A stretch of DNA of 64,000 bases from NCBI RefSeq assembly GCF_003696285.1, contig NZ_RFFL01000012.1:1-64000 (forward strand), written 5' to 3'. A program made the translations under genes and the position numbers. The DNA is from Stutzerimonas nitrititolerans (lineage in GTDB: Bacteria; Pseudomonadota; Gammaproteobacteria; Pseudomonadales; Pseudomonadaceae). The notes beneath the pieces were generated by a model. The model was not told the DNA's origin, did no database searches, and worked only from the letters and a program-made list of their open reading frames with translations. Positions 25,874 through 35,875 of this stretch are shown piece by piece. How positions within the stretch are numbered: position 1 is the stretch's first letter; every line of letters starts with the position of its first letter.

Positions 25874-28800
25874 CTAAGGCTCGACCTGACTCCACTGCTT
25901 GTTCAGCCGCTTGTCCGACACCGGCATCTTCGTCCCGAGCTGCTGCGCCCAGAGCGAGACGCGGTATTCCTCCAGCATCCAGCGGTACTGGATCAGCTCC
26001 GGATCGCGCTTGCCTTCCTGCTGGTGCTTCTTCAGCCGGGCCTGGTATTGCTCCCAATAACCCGCCAGCTCGCCGGACCATACCCGATCACGCTGCAGTT
26101 GGGCGCCGATCTTCTCGAAGCGCTGCTCGATGGCCTTCAGATAGCGCGGGTATTCCCTGAGCCACTGCGCCGGTGTTTCGCGGACGAAGCCGGGATAGAC
26201 GAGATTGCCGAGCTGCGCCTTGATATCGTTGAGCGCCACCGCCTGGGCCAGGTCGATGCGGCCCTTGAAGCGTTTCTGCAGGCCGTGCCAATGCTTGAGG
26301 ATGTCCAACACCAGGCGCGCCAGGCGCTCGGCGTGGCCGGTCCAGTCGCCGCGTCTTTTCTCGGCCAGCGAAGCCAGGGCGGCGCCGTCGCGCGGCAACG
26401 GGGTTTCGCCGTCGAGAATGCAGCTTTCCAGGCTCGCCAGCAGGATGTCCTCGACCAACGCATCGACCCTGCCCATGTCGCGATAGAGCAGGCCCAGCTC
26501 GGTAAGCCCTGGCAGCTTGCTGCGCAGGTATTTCGCCGGCTCGGCCAGTTGCTGCAGCAGCAGGCGTTGCAGCGCACGGCGGTGCTGGTATTCGGCTTCG
26601 GCCTGGGTCGGGAAGCGTCCTTCCTTGACCACCCCGCCCTCTTCCACCAGCGCCGGGTAGACCGTCATCGACAGCCCGGCGACCTTCTGTTGCGCCGTTT
26701 CGGCGACCTCGGCGAAGCCCCTGGCCTCGACTGGCTTCTGCTCGGCCTTCCGTTGCGCCGGCACCAGTGCGGCCTGGCTGGCCTCGTTGAAACGCGCGGT
26801 GAGTTCGGCCAGATCGCGGCCTTCGCCGAGGAACTTGCCGCGCGCATCCACCACTTCGATGTTCATCTTCAGATGGCTGTCCAGCCCGGCGGCGGCTTCG
26901 GCCCAGGCTTCATCGGGCACGCGGGCGCCGGTCATGCGCAGCAGTTCGCGGCCCAGCGCCTCGGGCAGCGCGCCGTCGCCGAAGGTGATCTTGCCCAGCG
27001 CCGCACCGACGAAATCCGGCACCGGCACGAAATTCTTGCGGATCGCCTTAGGCAGGTTGCGCACCAGCGCCACGGCCTTGGCCTCGATCAGGCCCGGCAC
27101 CAGCCAGTCGAGCCGCTCGGCGCGCAGCTGCGGCAGCAGCGGCGCCGGCACGCGCAGGGTCACACCGTCGCGCGGGTGGTTGGGCTCGAAGTGATAGTCC
27201 AGAGGCAACTGCAGCTCGCCGATGCGCAGGGTGTCGGGGTACTGCGCGGCAGTGACTTCGCGAGCATCGCGGGCCAGCACGTCTTCCTCGAGCATGACCA
27301 GCAGTTGCGGGTTCTTCTGGCTCTCGCGCTTGTACCAGTTCTCGAAGCTGGCGGTCTGGTAGATATCCGTCGGCAGGCGCGCTTCGTAGTAGGCGTAGAG
27401 GGTTTCCTCGTCGGCGAGAATGTCGCGGCGGCGCGCCTTGGCTTCCAGCTCGTCCATGCGTTCGAGCAGTTGTCGGTTGGCCGATAGCGCCCGGGCGCGG
27501 CTGTTGATCTCGCCGCGCACCAGGCCCTCGCGGATGAACAGCTCGCGTGCCGCCAGCGGATCGACCGGGCCGTAGTGCACCGGGCGCTTGCCCACCACGA
27601 TCAGCCCGTAGAGCGTGACCTGCTCATAGGCCACCACCTGGCCGCGCTTCTTCTCCCAGTGCGGCTCGAAGTGGTTCTTCTTGATCAGGTGCCCGGCCAG
27701 CGGCTCGATCCAGTCCGGCTCGATCTTCGCCACCATGCGGGCGAACAGCTTGGTGGTCTCCACCAGCTCGGCGGCCATGATCCAACTGGGCTTCTTGCGG
27801 CCGATCACGCTGGAGGGATGAATCCAGAAGCGCCGCTGGCGCGCACCGAGGAAGTCGCCCTCCTCGGTCTTGTGGCCGATCTGGCTGAGCAGGCCGGCAA
27901 GAATGGCCTTGTGCACCGCGGCGTAGCTCTTGGCCTTCTGCGCGGCCTCGCTGGCTTCGGCCTGCTGGCGGAGGATGACGTTGACCTTGGTGTCTTTGGT
28001 TGGGGCGAGTTGGGAGGCGGCCTCGGGCGAACGCGTGGAAGAGGCTTCGCCGTCTTCCACCCTACGGGAACCGGATTTTGCGTAGGGGGGATGGCCGGAG
28101 CCATCCACCGCCTTGCCCGCGCCCAGTTTGAGCTCACGGGCGATCAGGGTGAGCTGGCGATGGGCATCGCGCCATTCACGCAGACGCAGATAGTTGAGGA
28201 AATTCTTCCGGCACCAGCTACGCAGCGGATTGGAGCCCAGCTCCTGGCGCTTCTCCTCGAAACCGCGCCAGAGGTTGATCAGCGCGGCGAAGTCCGAATC
28301 GGGGTCCTTCCACTGCGCGTGCGCCTGATCGGCCTGCTGCTGGCGATCGGCCGGACGCTCGCGCACGTCCTGCACCGAGAGCGCGCTGGCGACGATCAGC
28401 ACCTCGGCCAGGCTGCCCTGCTGCGCCGCTTCCAGCATCATGCGGCCCAGCCGCGGGTCGATGGGCAGGCGCGCCAGCTGCCGGCCGAGCGGCGTCAGCT
28501 GGTTCTCGCGGTTGACCGCCGAAAGCTCCTGCAACAGGTTGAAGCCGTCGCTGATGGCCTTGCCGTCCGGCGGCTCGATGAAGGGGAAATCCTGTATGTC
28601 GCCCAGGCGCAGGTGCAGCATCTGCAGGATCACCGCCGCAAGGTTGGTGCGCAGGATTTCCGGGTCGGTGAACTCCGGGCGGCTGAGAAAATCCTCCTCG
28701 CTGTACAGGCGAATGCAGATACCCGGCTCGACCCGTCCACAGCGGCCCTTGCGCTGGTTGGCGCTGGCCTGGGACACCGCCTCGATGGGCAGCCGCTGGA

Positions 28801-29974
28801 CCTTGGCGCGGTAGCTGTAGCGGCTGATGCGCGCGGTGCCGGAGTCGATCACGTAGCGGATGCCCGGTACGGTGAGCGAGGTTTCCGCGACGTTGGTGGC
28901 CAGCACGATCTTGCGGCCAGCGGCGGGCTTGAAGATTTTCTGCTGCTCGCCCGGCGTCAGGCGCGCATACAGCGGCAGCACCTCGGTGAAGCGCAGGCTG
29001 GCCTTGCGCAGCATCTCGGCGGCCTCCCGGATTTCCCGCTCGCCGGGCAGGAACACCAGCACGTCGCCGGGGCGCTTGCCGACGGTTTTCTCGTGGGTTT
29101 CGATTTCATCCAGCGCGGCGAGAATGCCCTGATCGACAGTCAGATCGTCCTCGACGCGGTTGCCATCCTCGTCGGTCTCGGCAGCCAGCGGCCGGTACCA
29201 GGTTTCCACCGGGTAGGTGCGGCCGGAGACTTCGATGATCGGGGCATCCGGAAGGCCGGCCCCACTGAAATGTTTCGAGAAGCGCTCAAGGTCGATGGTC
29301 GCCGAAGTGATGATGACTTTCAGATCAGGCCGGCGCGGCAGCAGCGTCTTGAGGAAGCCCAGCAGGAAGTCGATGTTCAGCGAGCGCTCGTGGGCCTCGT
29401 CGACGATGAGGGTGTCGTACTTCTCCAGGAAGCGATCGTGCTGGGTCTCCGCCAGCAGGATGCCGTCGGTCATCAGCTTGATCAGCGTGCGCTCGGTGCT
29501 CTGGTCCTCGAAGCGCACCTGATAGCCGACCAGCTCGCCCAGCGGCGCGCCGATTTCCTCGGCCACGCGGCTGGCGACGCTGCGCGCGGCGAGGCGACGG
29601 GGTTGGGTGTGGCCGATCAGTCCGTGGACGCCACGGCCGATTTCCAGGCAGATCTTCGGCAACTGAGTGGTCTTGCCCGAGCCGGTCTCGCCGGCGATCA
29701 CCAGTACCTGATGCTTCTCCAGCGCCGCCTTGATCTCGTCGCGCTTGGCGGCGATCGGCAGAGCATCGTCGTAGCGGATGGTCGGCACGCTCTGCCGGCG
29801 CGTCTCGACCTTGGCCGCCGAAGCCTGGAAGCGCTCGAGCCACTGGGCGAGTTTGCTCTCGTCCGGTTTTTTCCTCAGCTCGTGCAGCTGCCGGCGCAGG
29901 CGATGCCGGTCGGCGCTGAAGGCCTGGTCGAGGTTCTTGTGCAGGGTATCGAAGGCGGGCGTTGCGTCGGTCAT
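25874..29974 (-). CDS. hrpA: ATP-dependent RNA helicase HrpA
   Basis: The 1366-residue cytoplasmic protein is a full-length DEAH-box helicase. Visible motifs are Walker A GETGSGKTTQ (95-104), DEAH (192-195), SAT in IITSATIDLERF (about 220), and QRKGRCGR in the second RecA domain. Helicase-associated, OB and a long DUF3418 C-terminal region follow. HrpA unwinds RNA and acts in mRNA processing and stalled-ribosome rescue. Around residues 621-653 the reading frame runs through a palindromic intergenic-type repeat, giving an unusual linker (GSGHPPYAKSGSRRVEDGE). The ATG at 29974 has only a weak ribosome site. Confidence 0.95.
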   Translation of the reverse strand: MTDATPAFDTLHKNLDQAFSADRHRLRRQLHELRKKPDESKLAQWLERFQASAAKVETRRQSVPTIRYDDALPIAAKRDEIKAALEKHQVLVIAGETGSGKTTQLPKICLEIGRGVHGLIGHTQPRRLAARSVASRVAEEIGAPLGELVGYQVRFEDQSTERTLIKLMTDGILLAETQHDRFLEKYDTLIVDEAHERSLNIDFLLGFLKTLLPRRPDLKVIITSATIDLERFSKHFSGAGLPDAPIIEVSGRTYPVETWYRPLAAETDEDGNRVEDDLTVDQGILAALDEIETHEKTVGKRPGDVLVFLPGEREIREAAEMLRKASLRFTEVLPLYARLTPGEQQKIFKPAAGRKIVLATNVAETSLTVPGIRYVIDSGTARISRYSYRAKVQRLPIEAVSQASANQRKGRCGRVEPGICIRLYSEEDFLSRPEFTDPEILRTNLAAVILQMLHLRLGDIQDFPFIEPPDGKAISDGFNLLQELSAVNRENQLTPLGRQLARLPIDPRLGRMMLEAAQQGSLAEVLIVASALSVQDVRERPADRQQQADQAHAQWKDPDSDFAALINLWRGFEEKRQELGSNPLRSWCRKNFLNYLRLREWRDAHRQLTLIARELKLGAGKAVDGSGHPPYAKSGSRRVEDGEASSTRSPEAASQLAPTKDTKVNVILRQQAEASEAAQKAKSYAAVHKAILAGLLSQIGHKTEEGDFLGARQRRFWIHPSSVIGRKKPSWIMAAELVETTKLFARMVAKIEPDWIEPLAGHLIKKNHFEPHWEKKRGQVVAYEQVTLYGLIVVGKRPVHYGPVDPLAARELFIREGLVRGEINSRARALSANRQLLERMDELEAKARRRDILADEETLYAYYEARLPTDIYQTASFENWYKRESQKNPQLLVMLEEDVLARDAREVTAAQYPDTLRIGELQLPLDYHFEPNHPRDGVTLRVPAPLLPQLRAERLDWLVPGLIEAKAVALVRNLPKAIRKNFVPVPDFVGAALGKITFGDGALPEALGRELLRMTGARVPDEAWAEAAAGLDSHLKMNIEVVDARGKFLGEGRDLAELTARFNEASQAALVPAQRKAEQKPVEARGFAEVAETAQQKVAGLSMTVYPALVEEGGVVKEGRFPTQAEAEYQHRRALQRLLLQQLAEPAKYLRSKLPGLTELGLLYRDMGRVDALVEDILLASLESCILDGETPLPRDGAALASLAEKRRGDWTGHAERLARLVLDILKHWHGLQKRFKGRIDLAQAVALNDIKAQLGNLVYPGFVRETPAQWLREYPRYLKAIEQRFEKIGAQLQRDRVWSGELAGYWEQYQARLKKHQQEGKRDPELIQYRWMLEEYRVSLWAQQLGTKMPVSDKRLNKQWSQVEP
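28035..28105. repeat. REP-like palindromes inside the hrpA reading frame
   Basis: gtggaaga pairs with tcttccac around a ggcttcgccg-type loop at 28035-28060, followed by cctacg, and gatggc pairs with gccatc at 28090-28105. The first palindrome closely matches the intergenic one at 62795-62825 (gtggataagcttcgcgttatccaccctacg type). It is in frame and does not interrupt hrpA. Confidence 0.7.
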
Positions 29975-30110
29975 GGACAGCCGTGGGGCAATTCGTGAAG
30001 GGCGCGATTGTCGCAGATTTGCAGCGCCCCGCGTCGATCCGCTGGGCGGCGACCATGGCCGCCTCCTGCGAACCCGGCGACGGCCAGGCGGCCGCCGCCC
30101 TCGATGCCGA

Positions 30111-31796
30111 TCAGACCCGGAACTGACCGACCATCCGCTGCAGGCTCTCGGCCAGCGCGTTGAGTTCCCGCGAGGTCTGTGCGCTCTCGGCGGCTTCGCT
30201 GGCCACGCCATCCACCGCATCGGCGATGTGATGCACGCTGCGGTTGATCTCCTCGGCGACTGCGGTCTGCTCTTCGGCCGCGCTGGCGATCTGCGCGTTC
30301 ATCGAGTTGATGGTGCCGATCAGCGCAGCGATGGCATCCAGCGACGCACCGGCCTGGTTGGACTGCTCGCGGGTGCTCTCGCCCTGCTCGCTCGCATGCT
30401 GCATGCCGGCAACTGTCCTGGCCGTGGTGCTCTGCAGGCGATCGACCATGCCCTGGATCTCCACCGTGCTCTGCTGCGTGCGGCTTGCCAGCGCGCGTAC
30501 CTCATCGGCAACCACCGCGAAACCACGTCCGGCTTCACCGGCACGCGCTGCCTCGATGGCCGCGTTGAGTGCCAGCAGGTTGGTCTGCTCGGCTACCGCA
30601 CGAATCACGTCGAGCACCCCGACGATGCCCTGCACATCCTTGCGCAAGCCATCGAGCGACTCACCGCTCTCGCGCAATTCGCCGACCAGCGCGTGAATCT
30701 GCTGCACGCTGCCGTCCACCACCCGCTTGGCGGCCTGGCCCTGCTGATCGGTTTCCTGCGCCGCTTCAGCCGCACGCTGTGCGCTCATCGCCACTTCATG
30801 GGCCGCCGCGGACATTTCGTTGATGGCGGTGGCTACCTGATCGGTTTCATGCCGCTGAGCCGCCATCGCCTGTTCGGAGCGCTGCGCCTGGCTGGCGACC
30901 GCACCGACCAGCCCGGCGAGCTGGGTGGTGGTACCGGCCACCTGCTGAACCAGGGAATGGATCTTCTCGACGAAGCGGTTGAAGGAGCGCGCCAGGTCAC
31001 CCAGCTCATCGGAGCTGGTCACCGGCAGACGCTGAGTCAGGTCGCCGTCGCCCTGGGCCATGTCGTCCAGGTTGTTCTTGATCAGCATCAGCGGGCGCAG
31101 CAGCGCATTGCTCATCAGCAGCGCCAGCAGCCCCATCAGCGCCAGCAGCACGACGGCCGAGCCGAGCATGATCATCACCAGGGCGTCGATCCGCTCCTGG
31201 AATTCCGCACGCGCAGCCTGCACGTCACGCTCGACGCCGTCGAGGTTCAACGAAGTACCGAACACCATGTCCCACTTCGGGAGATGCTCCGCATACCCCA
31301 CCTTCGGAACCAGGGTGGTGCCGTCACCCAGCACAAAGCTGTAATCGACGTAATGGCTACCGTTCTGGCCGGCCTTGACCAGCTCGCGTATCGCATAGAC
31401 CCCGTTGGGGTCGCGGTAATCGTAGAAGCTCTCGCCGATCCTGTCCCGGGTGTCGCCCTGGAGAATGCGCGCCGCCTTGCCGTCATAGCCCCAGAAGTAG
31501 CCATCCTTGCCGTAGGACATTTTTTCGAGAATGGCGACCGCCTCGTCGCGCGCCTTCCGGTCGCCCTGCACAGAACGCTCATGGAGTGGCCCGACAACCC
31601 TGAGCGCCAGCTCGACGTAATGCTTGAGTTCAGCGCGGCGGTCCTGAGTCAGGCTCTGTCGGGTCTGTTCTTCCTGTTGCTCGGCAAGCTCCTGCAGCTT
31701 GTAGACAGTGATACCGCTAAGCAGGATGGCCAATAGCAGGATAGGCCCAAGGGCCAGCAGAAGAAGTTTCGTCCGAAGTCGCAGATTGAGCAGCAT
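30111..31796 (-). CDS. Methyl-accepting chemotaxis protein with a Cache sensor
   Basis: The 561-residue transducer has a membrane segment (about 10-30) and a periplasmic single-Cache domain (about 35-185, with [14 protein letters not shown]). A second membrane segment (about 188-212), HAMP (to about 265) and a long cytoplasmic signalling hairpin follow. The hairpin tip reads [19 protein letters not shown] and [13 protein letters not shown], which contacts CheA and CheW. There is no C-terminal CheR-docking pentapeptide. The ligand is unknown; small Cache domains often bind short organic acids. AGGAAG precedes the ATG. Confidence 0.95.
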   Translation of the reverse strand: MLLNLRLRTKLLLLALGPILLLAILLSGITVYKLQELAEQQEEQTRQSLTQDRRAELKHYVELALRVVGPLHERSVQGDRKARDEAVAILEKMSYGKDGYFWGYDGKAARILQGDTRDRIGESFYDYRDPNGVYAIRELVKAGQNGSHYVDYSFVLGDGTTLVPKVGYAEHLPKWDMVFGTSLNLDGVERDVQAARAEFQERIDALVMIMLGSAVVLLALMGLLALLMSNALLRPLMLIKNNLDDMAQGDGDLTQRLPVTSSDELGDLARSFNRFVEKIHSLVQQVAGTTTQLAGLVGAVASQAQRSEQAMAAQRHETDQVATAINEMSAAAHEVAMSAQRAAEAAQETDQQGQAAKRVVDGSVQQIHALVGELRESGESLDGLRKDVQGIVGVLDVIRAVAEQTNLLALNAAIEAARAGEAGRGFAVVADEVRALASRTQQSTVEIQGMVDRLQSTTARTVAGMQHASEQGESTREQSNQAGASLDAIAALIGTINSMNAQIASAAEEQTAVAEEINRSVHHIADAVDGVASEAAESAQTSRELNALAESLQRMVGQFRV

Positions 31797-31941
31797 TTCT
31801 TGTCTTCCTGAACGTGGAGCCGTGATGGCCTAAAAGCGACGATATCGAAGGGTCGCTTAAGCTTGTCGGCGGGTAGCACGGCTTATTTACCCCGCCGAAC
31901 GAAATAACCTTGTCAGATTCAGGAGGCATGCCAGACATGAA

Positions 31942-31973
31942 AAAGCCCCGCGCAGACACTCTGGCGGGGCTTT
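31942..31973. terminator. Bidirectional rho-independent terminator after fadD1
   Basis: aaagccccgc pairs with gcggggcttt, with a further inner match caga/tctg. A-rich and T-rich flanks fit termination in both directions. It lies 16 bp after the fadD1 stop. Confidence 0.85.
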
Positions 31974-31988
31974 AGGCTATCGCTCGGA

Positions 31989-33680
31989 TCAGCTGGCGGC
32001 GGCGAGCTTCTTCAGCTCCTCGTCGCGCAGTTCGCGACGCAGGATCTTGCCGACGTTGGTGGTCGGCAGGCTCTCGCGGAACTCTACGTACTTGGGTCGC
32101 TTGTAGCCGGTGACGTTGTCGTGCATGTGCTGCATGACCTGCTCCTTGGTCAGGCTTTCGCCGGGCCGGGTTACCACGAATAGCTTGATCGCCTCGCCCG
32201 CCCGCTCGTCCGGCACGCCGATGGCGGCACACTGCAGCACGCCCGGCAGGGTCGCGAGCACGTCTTCCAGTTCGTTGGGATAGACGTTGAAGCCAGAGAC
32301 CAGAATCATGTCCTTCTTGCGATCGACGATGCGCATGTAGCCGTCGTCCTGGATGATGGCGATGTCGCCCGTCTTCAGCCAGCCTTCCGCATCGAGCACT
32401 TCGGCGGTCGCTTCCGGACGCTGCCAGTAGCCCTTCATCACCTGCGGGCCCTTCACGCAGAGCTCGCCGATGGCGCCTACCGGCAGATCGTTGCCCTCGT
32501 CGTCGATGACCTTGCAGCGAGTCGACGGCATGGGGATGCCGATGGTGCCGATCTGGTTGTTCTGGAAAGGATTGACCGACACCACCGGCGCGGTTTCGGT
32601 CATGCCGTAGCCTTCGCAGATGGTGCAGCCGGTGACCGCCTGCCAGCGTTCGGCCGTTGCCAGCTGCAACGCCATGCCGCCGGAGAAGGTGGCCTTCAGG
32701 CCGGAGAAATCCAGCTTGCGGAAATCCTCGCTGTTGCACAGCGCGACGAACAGGGTGTTCAGGCCGACGAAACCGGTGAAGCGATACTTGCCCAGATCCT
32801 TGATGAAGGCCGGCAGATCGCGCGGGTTGGTGATCAACACGTTGTGCGCGCCGATCAGCATCATGGTCATGCAATGGAAGGTGAAGGCGTAAATATGGTA
32901 CAGCGGCAGCGGCGCGACCATGGTTTCACAGCCCAGGCCCAGCTCCGAGCCCATCAAACCACGGCACTGCAGCATGTTGGCGATGATGTTGCGATGGGTC
33001 AGCATCGCGCCCTTGGCCACACCCGTGGTGCCGCCCGTGTACTGCAGCACGGCGACGTCGTCGCTCTGCGGGCTGGCTTCCTGTACCGCCTTGTCCCGAC
33101 CGCGGGCCATGGCATCGGTGAAGCGGGTCGCGCCGGGCAGGCTGTAGGCCGGCACCATCTTCTTCACATGCTTGACCACGGCATTGACCAGCATACGCTT
33201 GAGCGTGGGCAGCATGTCGCCGACTTCGGTGATGACGACGTGCCTGATGCCGGTTTTCGGCAGCACTTCCTCAGCCAGGTGCGCCATGTTGGCCAGGCAG
33301 ACCAGGGCCTTGGCGCCCGAGTCGTTGAACTGGTGCTCCATTTCCCGCGCGGTGTACAGCGGATTGGTGTTGACCACGATCAGGCCGGCGCGCATGGCGC
33401 CGAACACGACGATGGGGTACTGGAGCAGGTTGGGCAGCTGAACGGCGATACGATCGCCCGGTTGCAGGTCGGTGTTCTGTTGCAGGTAGGCCGCAAAATC
33501 ACCGGACAGCTTGTAAAGCTCGCCGTAGGTCAGGGTCTTGCCGAGGTTGCTGAAGGCCGGCTTGTCCGCGAAACGCTCGCAGGACTGTCTGAGGACAGCC
33601 TGGATGTTCTGGTACTCATCAGGATCGATCTCGCTGTTGATCCCGACAGGATATTTATCCTTCCAGAAGTTTTCGGTCAT
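31989..33680 (-). CDS. fadD1: Long-chain fatty acid-CoA ligase FadD1
   Basis: The 563-residue enzyme activates fatty acids to acyl-CoA at the inner membrane, using ATP. Visible are the AMP-binding P-loop YTGGTTGVAKGA (about 212-223), GYGMTETAPVVS, and the FACS signature around DGWLKTGDIA, here GWLKTGDIAIIQDDG. The C-terminal lysine lies in VGKILRRELR. Length and sequence match FadD1 of P. aeruginosa from memory. AGGAG precedes the ATG. It has its own promoter region of 222 bp after fadD2 and a strong terminator. Confidence 0.95.
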   Translation of the reverse strand: MTENFWKDKYPVGINSEIDPDEYQNIQAVLRQSCERFADKPAFSNLGKTLTYGELYKLSGDFAAYLQQNTDLQPGDRIAVQLPNLLQYPIVVFGAMRAGLIVVNTNPLYTAREMEHQFNDSGAKALVCLANMAHLAEEVLPKTGIRHVVITEVGDMLPTLKRMLVNAVVKHVKKMVPAYSLPGATRFTDAMARGRDKAVQEASPQSDDVAVLQYTGGTTGVAKGAMLTHRNIIANMLQCRGLMGSELGLGCETMVAPLPLYHIYAFTFHCMTMMLIGAHNVLITNPRDLPAFIKDLGKYRFTGFVGLNTLFVALCNSEDFRKLDFSGLKATFSGGMALQLATAERWQAVTGCTICEGYGMTETAPVVSVNPFQNNQIGTIGIPMPSTRCKVIDDEGNDLPVGAIGELCVKGPQVMKGYWQRPEATAEVLDAEGWLKTGDIAIIQDDGYMRIVDRKKDMILVSGFNVYPNELEDVLATLPGVLQCAAIGVPDERAGEAIKLFVVTRPGESLTKEQVMQHMHDNVTGYKRPKYVEFRESLPTTNVGKILRRELRDEELKKLAAAS

Positions 33681-33836
33681 GAAACCCTACTCCTAAGCGA
33701 CAGCTTTACTGCCAAATGACAGCTGTTTTGTTGTGTTTTGTTAACTTTTGTACCGTAATTCCGGGCAAAAAGCGGATTCGAGGTTAGCAGCTTTGAAACC
33801 AGCCGAATAGAGTCCGCAGCGAGTCAAAACGACATA

Positions 33837-33866
33837 AAGTGACCAATCAATAGCGATTGGTCACTT
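33837..33866 (-). terminator. Perfect 12-bp hairpin after fadD2
   Basis: aagtgaccaatc pairs exactly with gattggtcactt around the loop aatagc. Read in the fadD2 direction it is followed by a short T-run. It lies 36 bp after the fadD2 stop. A regulator operator for fadD1 is a possible second reading. Confidence 0.65.
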
Positions 33867-33902
33867 CAAAAAATGGCAGGAACTTGCGATTTTTTCCGGA
33901 GT

Positions 33903-35591
33903 TCAGGCCAGATCGCGTAGCTCTCGGCGAAGGATCTTGCCAACCGGAGTCATCGGCAAGGAATCACGGAAAACGTAATGGCGCGGCACTTTATAGCCGG
34001 TGAAGTTTTCCCTGCAATATGCCTGCAGGGCTTCGACAGTGAGGGCCGCATCGCTGGGTACCACGAACAGCTTCACCACTTCCCCGGATTTTTCGTCCGC
34101 CACCCCGATCGCGGCACAAGCGGCGACCTGCGGATGCGCCATCACCACGTCCTCGATCTCGTTCGGATAGACGTTGAACCCCGAGACGATGATCAGATCC
34201 TTCTTGCGATCGACGATGCGCACGAAGCCATCGGTATCGATGACGGCGATATCGCCGGTTTTCAGCCAGCCTTCGCCATCCAGCACTTCCTCGGTCGCTT
34301 CCGGTCGCTGCCAGTAGCCCTTCATCACCTGCGGCCCTTTCACGCAGAGCTCGCCGCGCTCTCCCAGCGGCAGCTCGTTCCCCTCGTCGTCGATCACCTT
34401 GAGCAGAGTGCCCGGCACCGGCAGCCCGACGGTTCCCGGACGCATCATCGCACCGTGCGGGTTGGCACAGACCACCGGTGAGGTCTCGGTGAGGCCGTAG
34501 CCCTCGCCCACCTGGCAGCCGGTGATTTGCCTCCAGCGGTCCGCCACGGCGGAAACCAGTGCGGTGCCGCCGGAGTTGGTCGCCTTCAGGCCGGAGAAAT
34601 CGATTCGGTTGAAGTCGCGGTGCGCCATCAACGCGACGAACAGGGTGTTGAGCCCGAGGAAGGCGGTGAACCGCCAGCGCTGCAATTCCTTGACGAAGCC
34701 GTCGATGTCGCGGGGATTGGTGATCAGCACGTTGTGGTTGCCGGTCACCATCATGCACATGCAATTCACGGTGAAGGCGTAGATGTGATAGAGCGGCAGC
34801 GGTGCGATCATCACTTCCTGCCCTTCGCGAACGACCGGGTGACCGTCCTCGCCAAGCTGCTGCATGTTGGCCCGCACCTGCTGCATGTTGGCCACCAGGT
34901 TGCCATGGGTCAGCATGGCGCCCTTGGCCACGCCGGTGGTGCCGCCTGTGTATTGCAGCACCGCCACCTGGTCGAGACTCAGCGGTACCGGCCGGAGGCT
35001 GTGCCGAGCGCCGTCGTGCAGCGCCTGTTTGAAGGACACCGCCTGTGGCAGGCGATATTCCGGCACCATCTTCTTCACATGCTTGACCGCGGCGTTGACC
35101 AGCAGGCCCTTCAATGCCGGCAGCATGTCGCCGATTCGTGCCTCGACGAGAAACTCGATATCGGTATCGGGCAACACCTCCTGTACCAGCTTGCCGAAGG
35201 TATTGAGGTAGACCAGCGCCCGGGCACCCGAATCCTTGAACTGATGGCGCATTTCCCGCGCGGTGTACAGCGGGTTGGTGTTGACCACGATCAGCCCGGC
35301 ACGCAAGGCGCCGAACACGGCGATCGGATACTGCAGGAGATTAGGCATCTGCACGGCGATGCGATCGCCGGGCTTGAGGTCGGTGTGATTCTGCAACCAG
35401 GCGGCAAAGGCCGCTGAGTAGCGCTCCAGATCGGCATAGCTGAGCGTAACGCCCATGTTGCTGAAAGCCGGGCAGTTCGCGAAGGTCTTGCAGGAGCGCT
35501 CGAAAACTTCCACTGCCGAGCAGTAGGTACCCATATCCACATCGTTGGGCACGCCGGCAGGACGTTTGTCATTCCAGAAGTCAGGTTGCAT
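33903..35591 (-). CDS. fadD2: Long-chain fatty acid-CoA ligase FadD2
   Basis: The 562-residue paralogue of FadD1 has the same motifs: YTGGTTGVAKGA, GYGLTETSPVV, GWLKTGDIAVID and the C-terminal VGKILRRELRDL. Compared with FadD1 it has an extra stretch around 240-255 (QQLGEDGHPVVREGQE). FadD1 and FadD2 of P. aeruginosa differ in chain-length preference (long versus medium/short), which I recall but cannot read here. The ATG at 35591 has AGG upstream; the longer frame is not supported. Confidence 0.95.
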   Translation of the reverse strand: MQPDFWNDKRPAGVPNDVDMGTYCSAVEVFERSCKTFANCPAFSNMGVTLSYADLERYSAAFAAWLQNHTDLKPGDRIAVQMPNLLQYPIAVFGALRAGLIVVNTNPLYTAREMRHQFKDSGARALVYLNTFGKLVQEVLPDTDIEFLVEARIGDMLPALKGLLVNAAVKHVKKMVPEYRLPQAVSFKQALHDGARHSLRPVPLSLDQVAVLQYTGGTTGVAKGAMLTHGNLVANMQQVRANMQQLGEDGHPVVREGQEVMIAPLPLYHIYAFTVNCMCMMVTGNHNVLITNPRDIDGFVKELQRWRFTAFLGLNTLFVALMAHRDFNRIDFSGLKATNSGGTALVSAVADRWRQITGCQVGEGYGLTETSPVVCANPHGAMMRPGTVGLPVPGTLLKVIDDEGNELPLGERGELCVKGPQVMKGYWQRPEATEEVLDGEGWLKTGDIAVIDTDGFVRIVDRKKDLIIVSGFNVYPNEIEDVVMAHPQVAACAAIGVADEKSGEVVKLFVVPSDAALTVEALQAYCRENFTGYKVPRHYVFRDSLPMTPVGKILRRELRDLA

Positions 35592-35875
35592 TGTTATTGG
35601 CCTCTTTACCTGAGAGTGGGCTGGCACGAACTTAACAGCTCCATGCCAGCAGACAATAGCCGCACCGGCGTAATCAGTGACGTGAATCTTCCATCAGGGG
35701 CCGCACTGCTTCGCGGCGCAGATGCGTGCTCCGCAAGAGGCATCCGGGACAAAGCGGCGACTTGCTTCTAGAATGCAGCCGCAGCGCAGGGAGCAGCCGC
35801 AGCGGCACAGTGCGCGACCCTATTCGAACCGTCGGAGCGCGACGCGCCGGCGCCCCCCCTTACCGAGGAAACTTG

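Noticed and set aside
27575..29998. 807-codon open frame on the plus strand opposite hrpA
   Set aside because: It is exactly antisense to the hrpA helicase, is poor in recognisable domains and reflects high GC at third codon positions.
33837..33866. fadD2-fadD1 hairpin as a FadR or PsrA operator
   Set aside because: The sequence does not resemble the PsrA consensus I recall, and its position after the fadD2 stop with a following T-run fits a terminator better.
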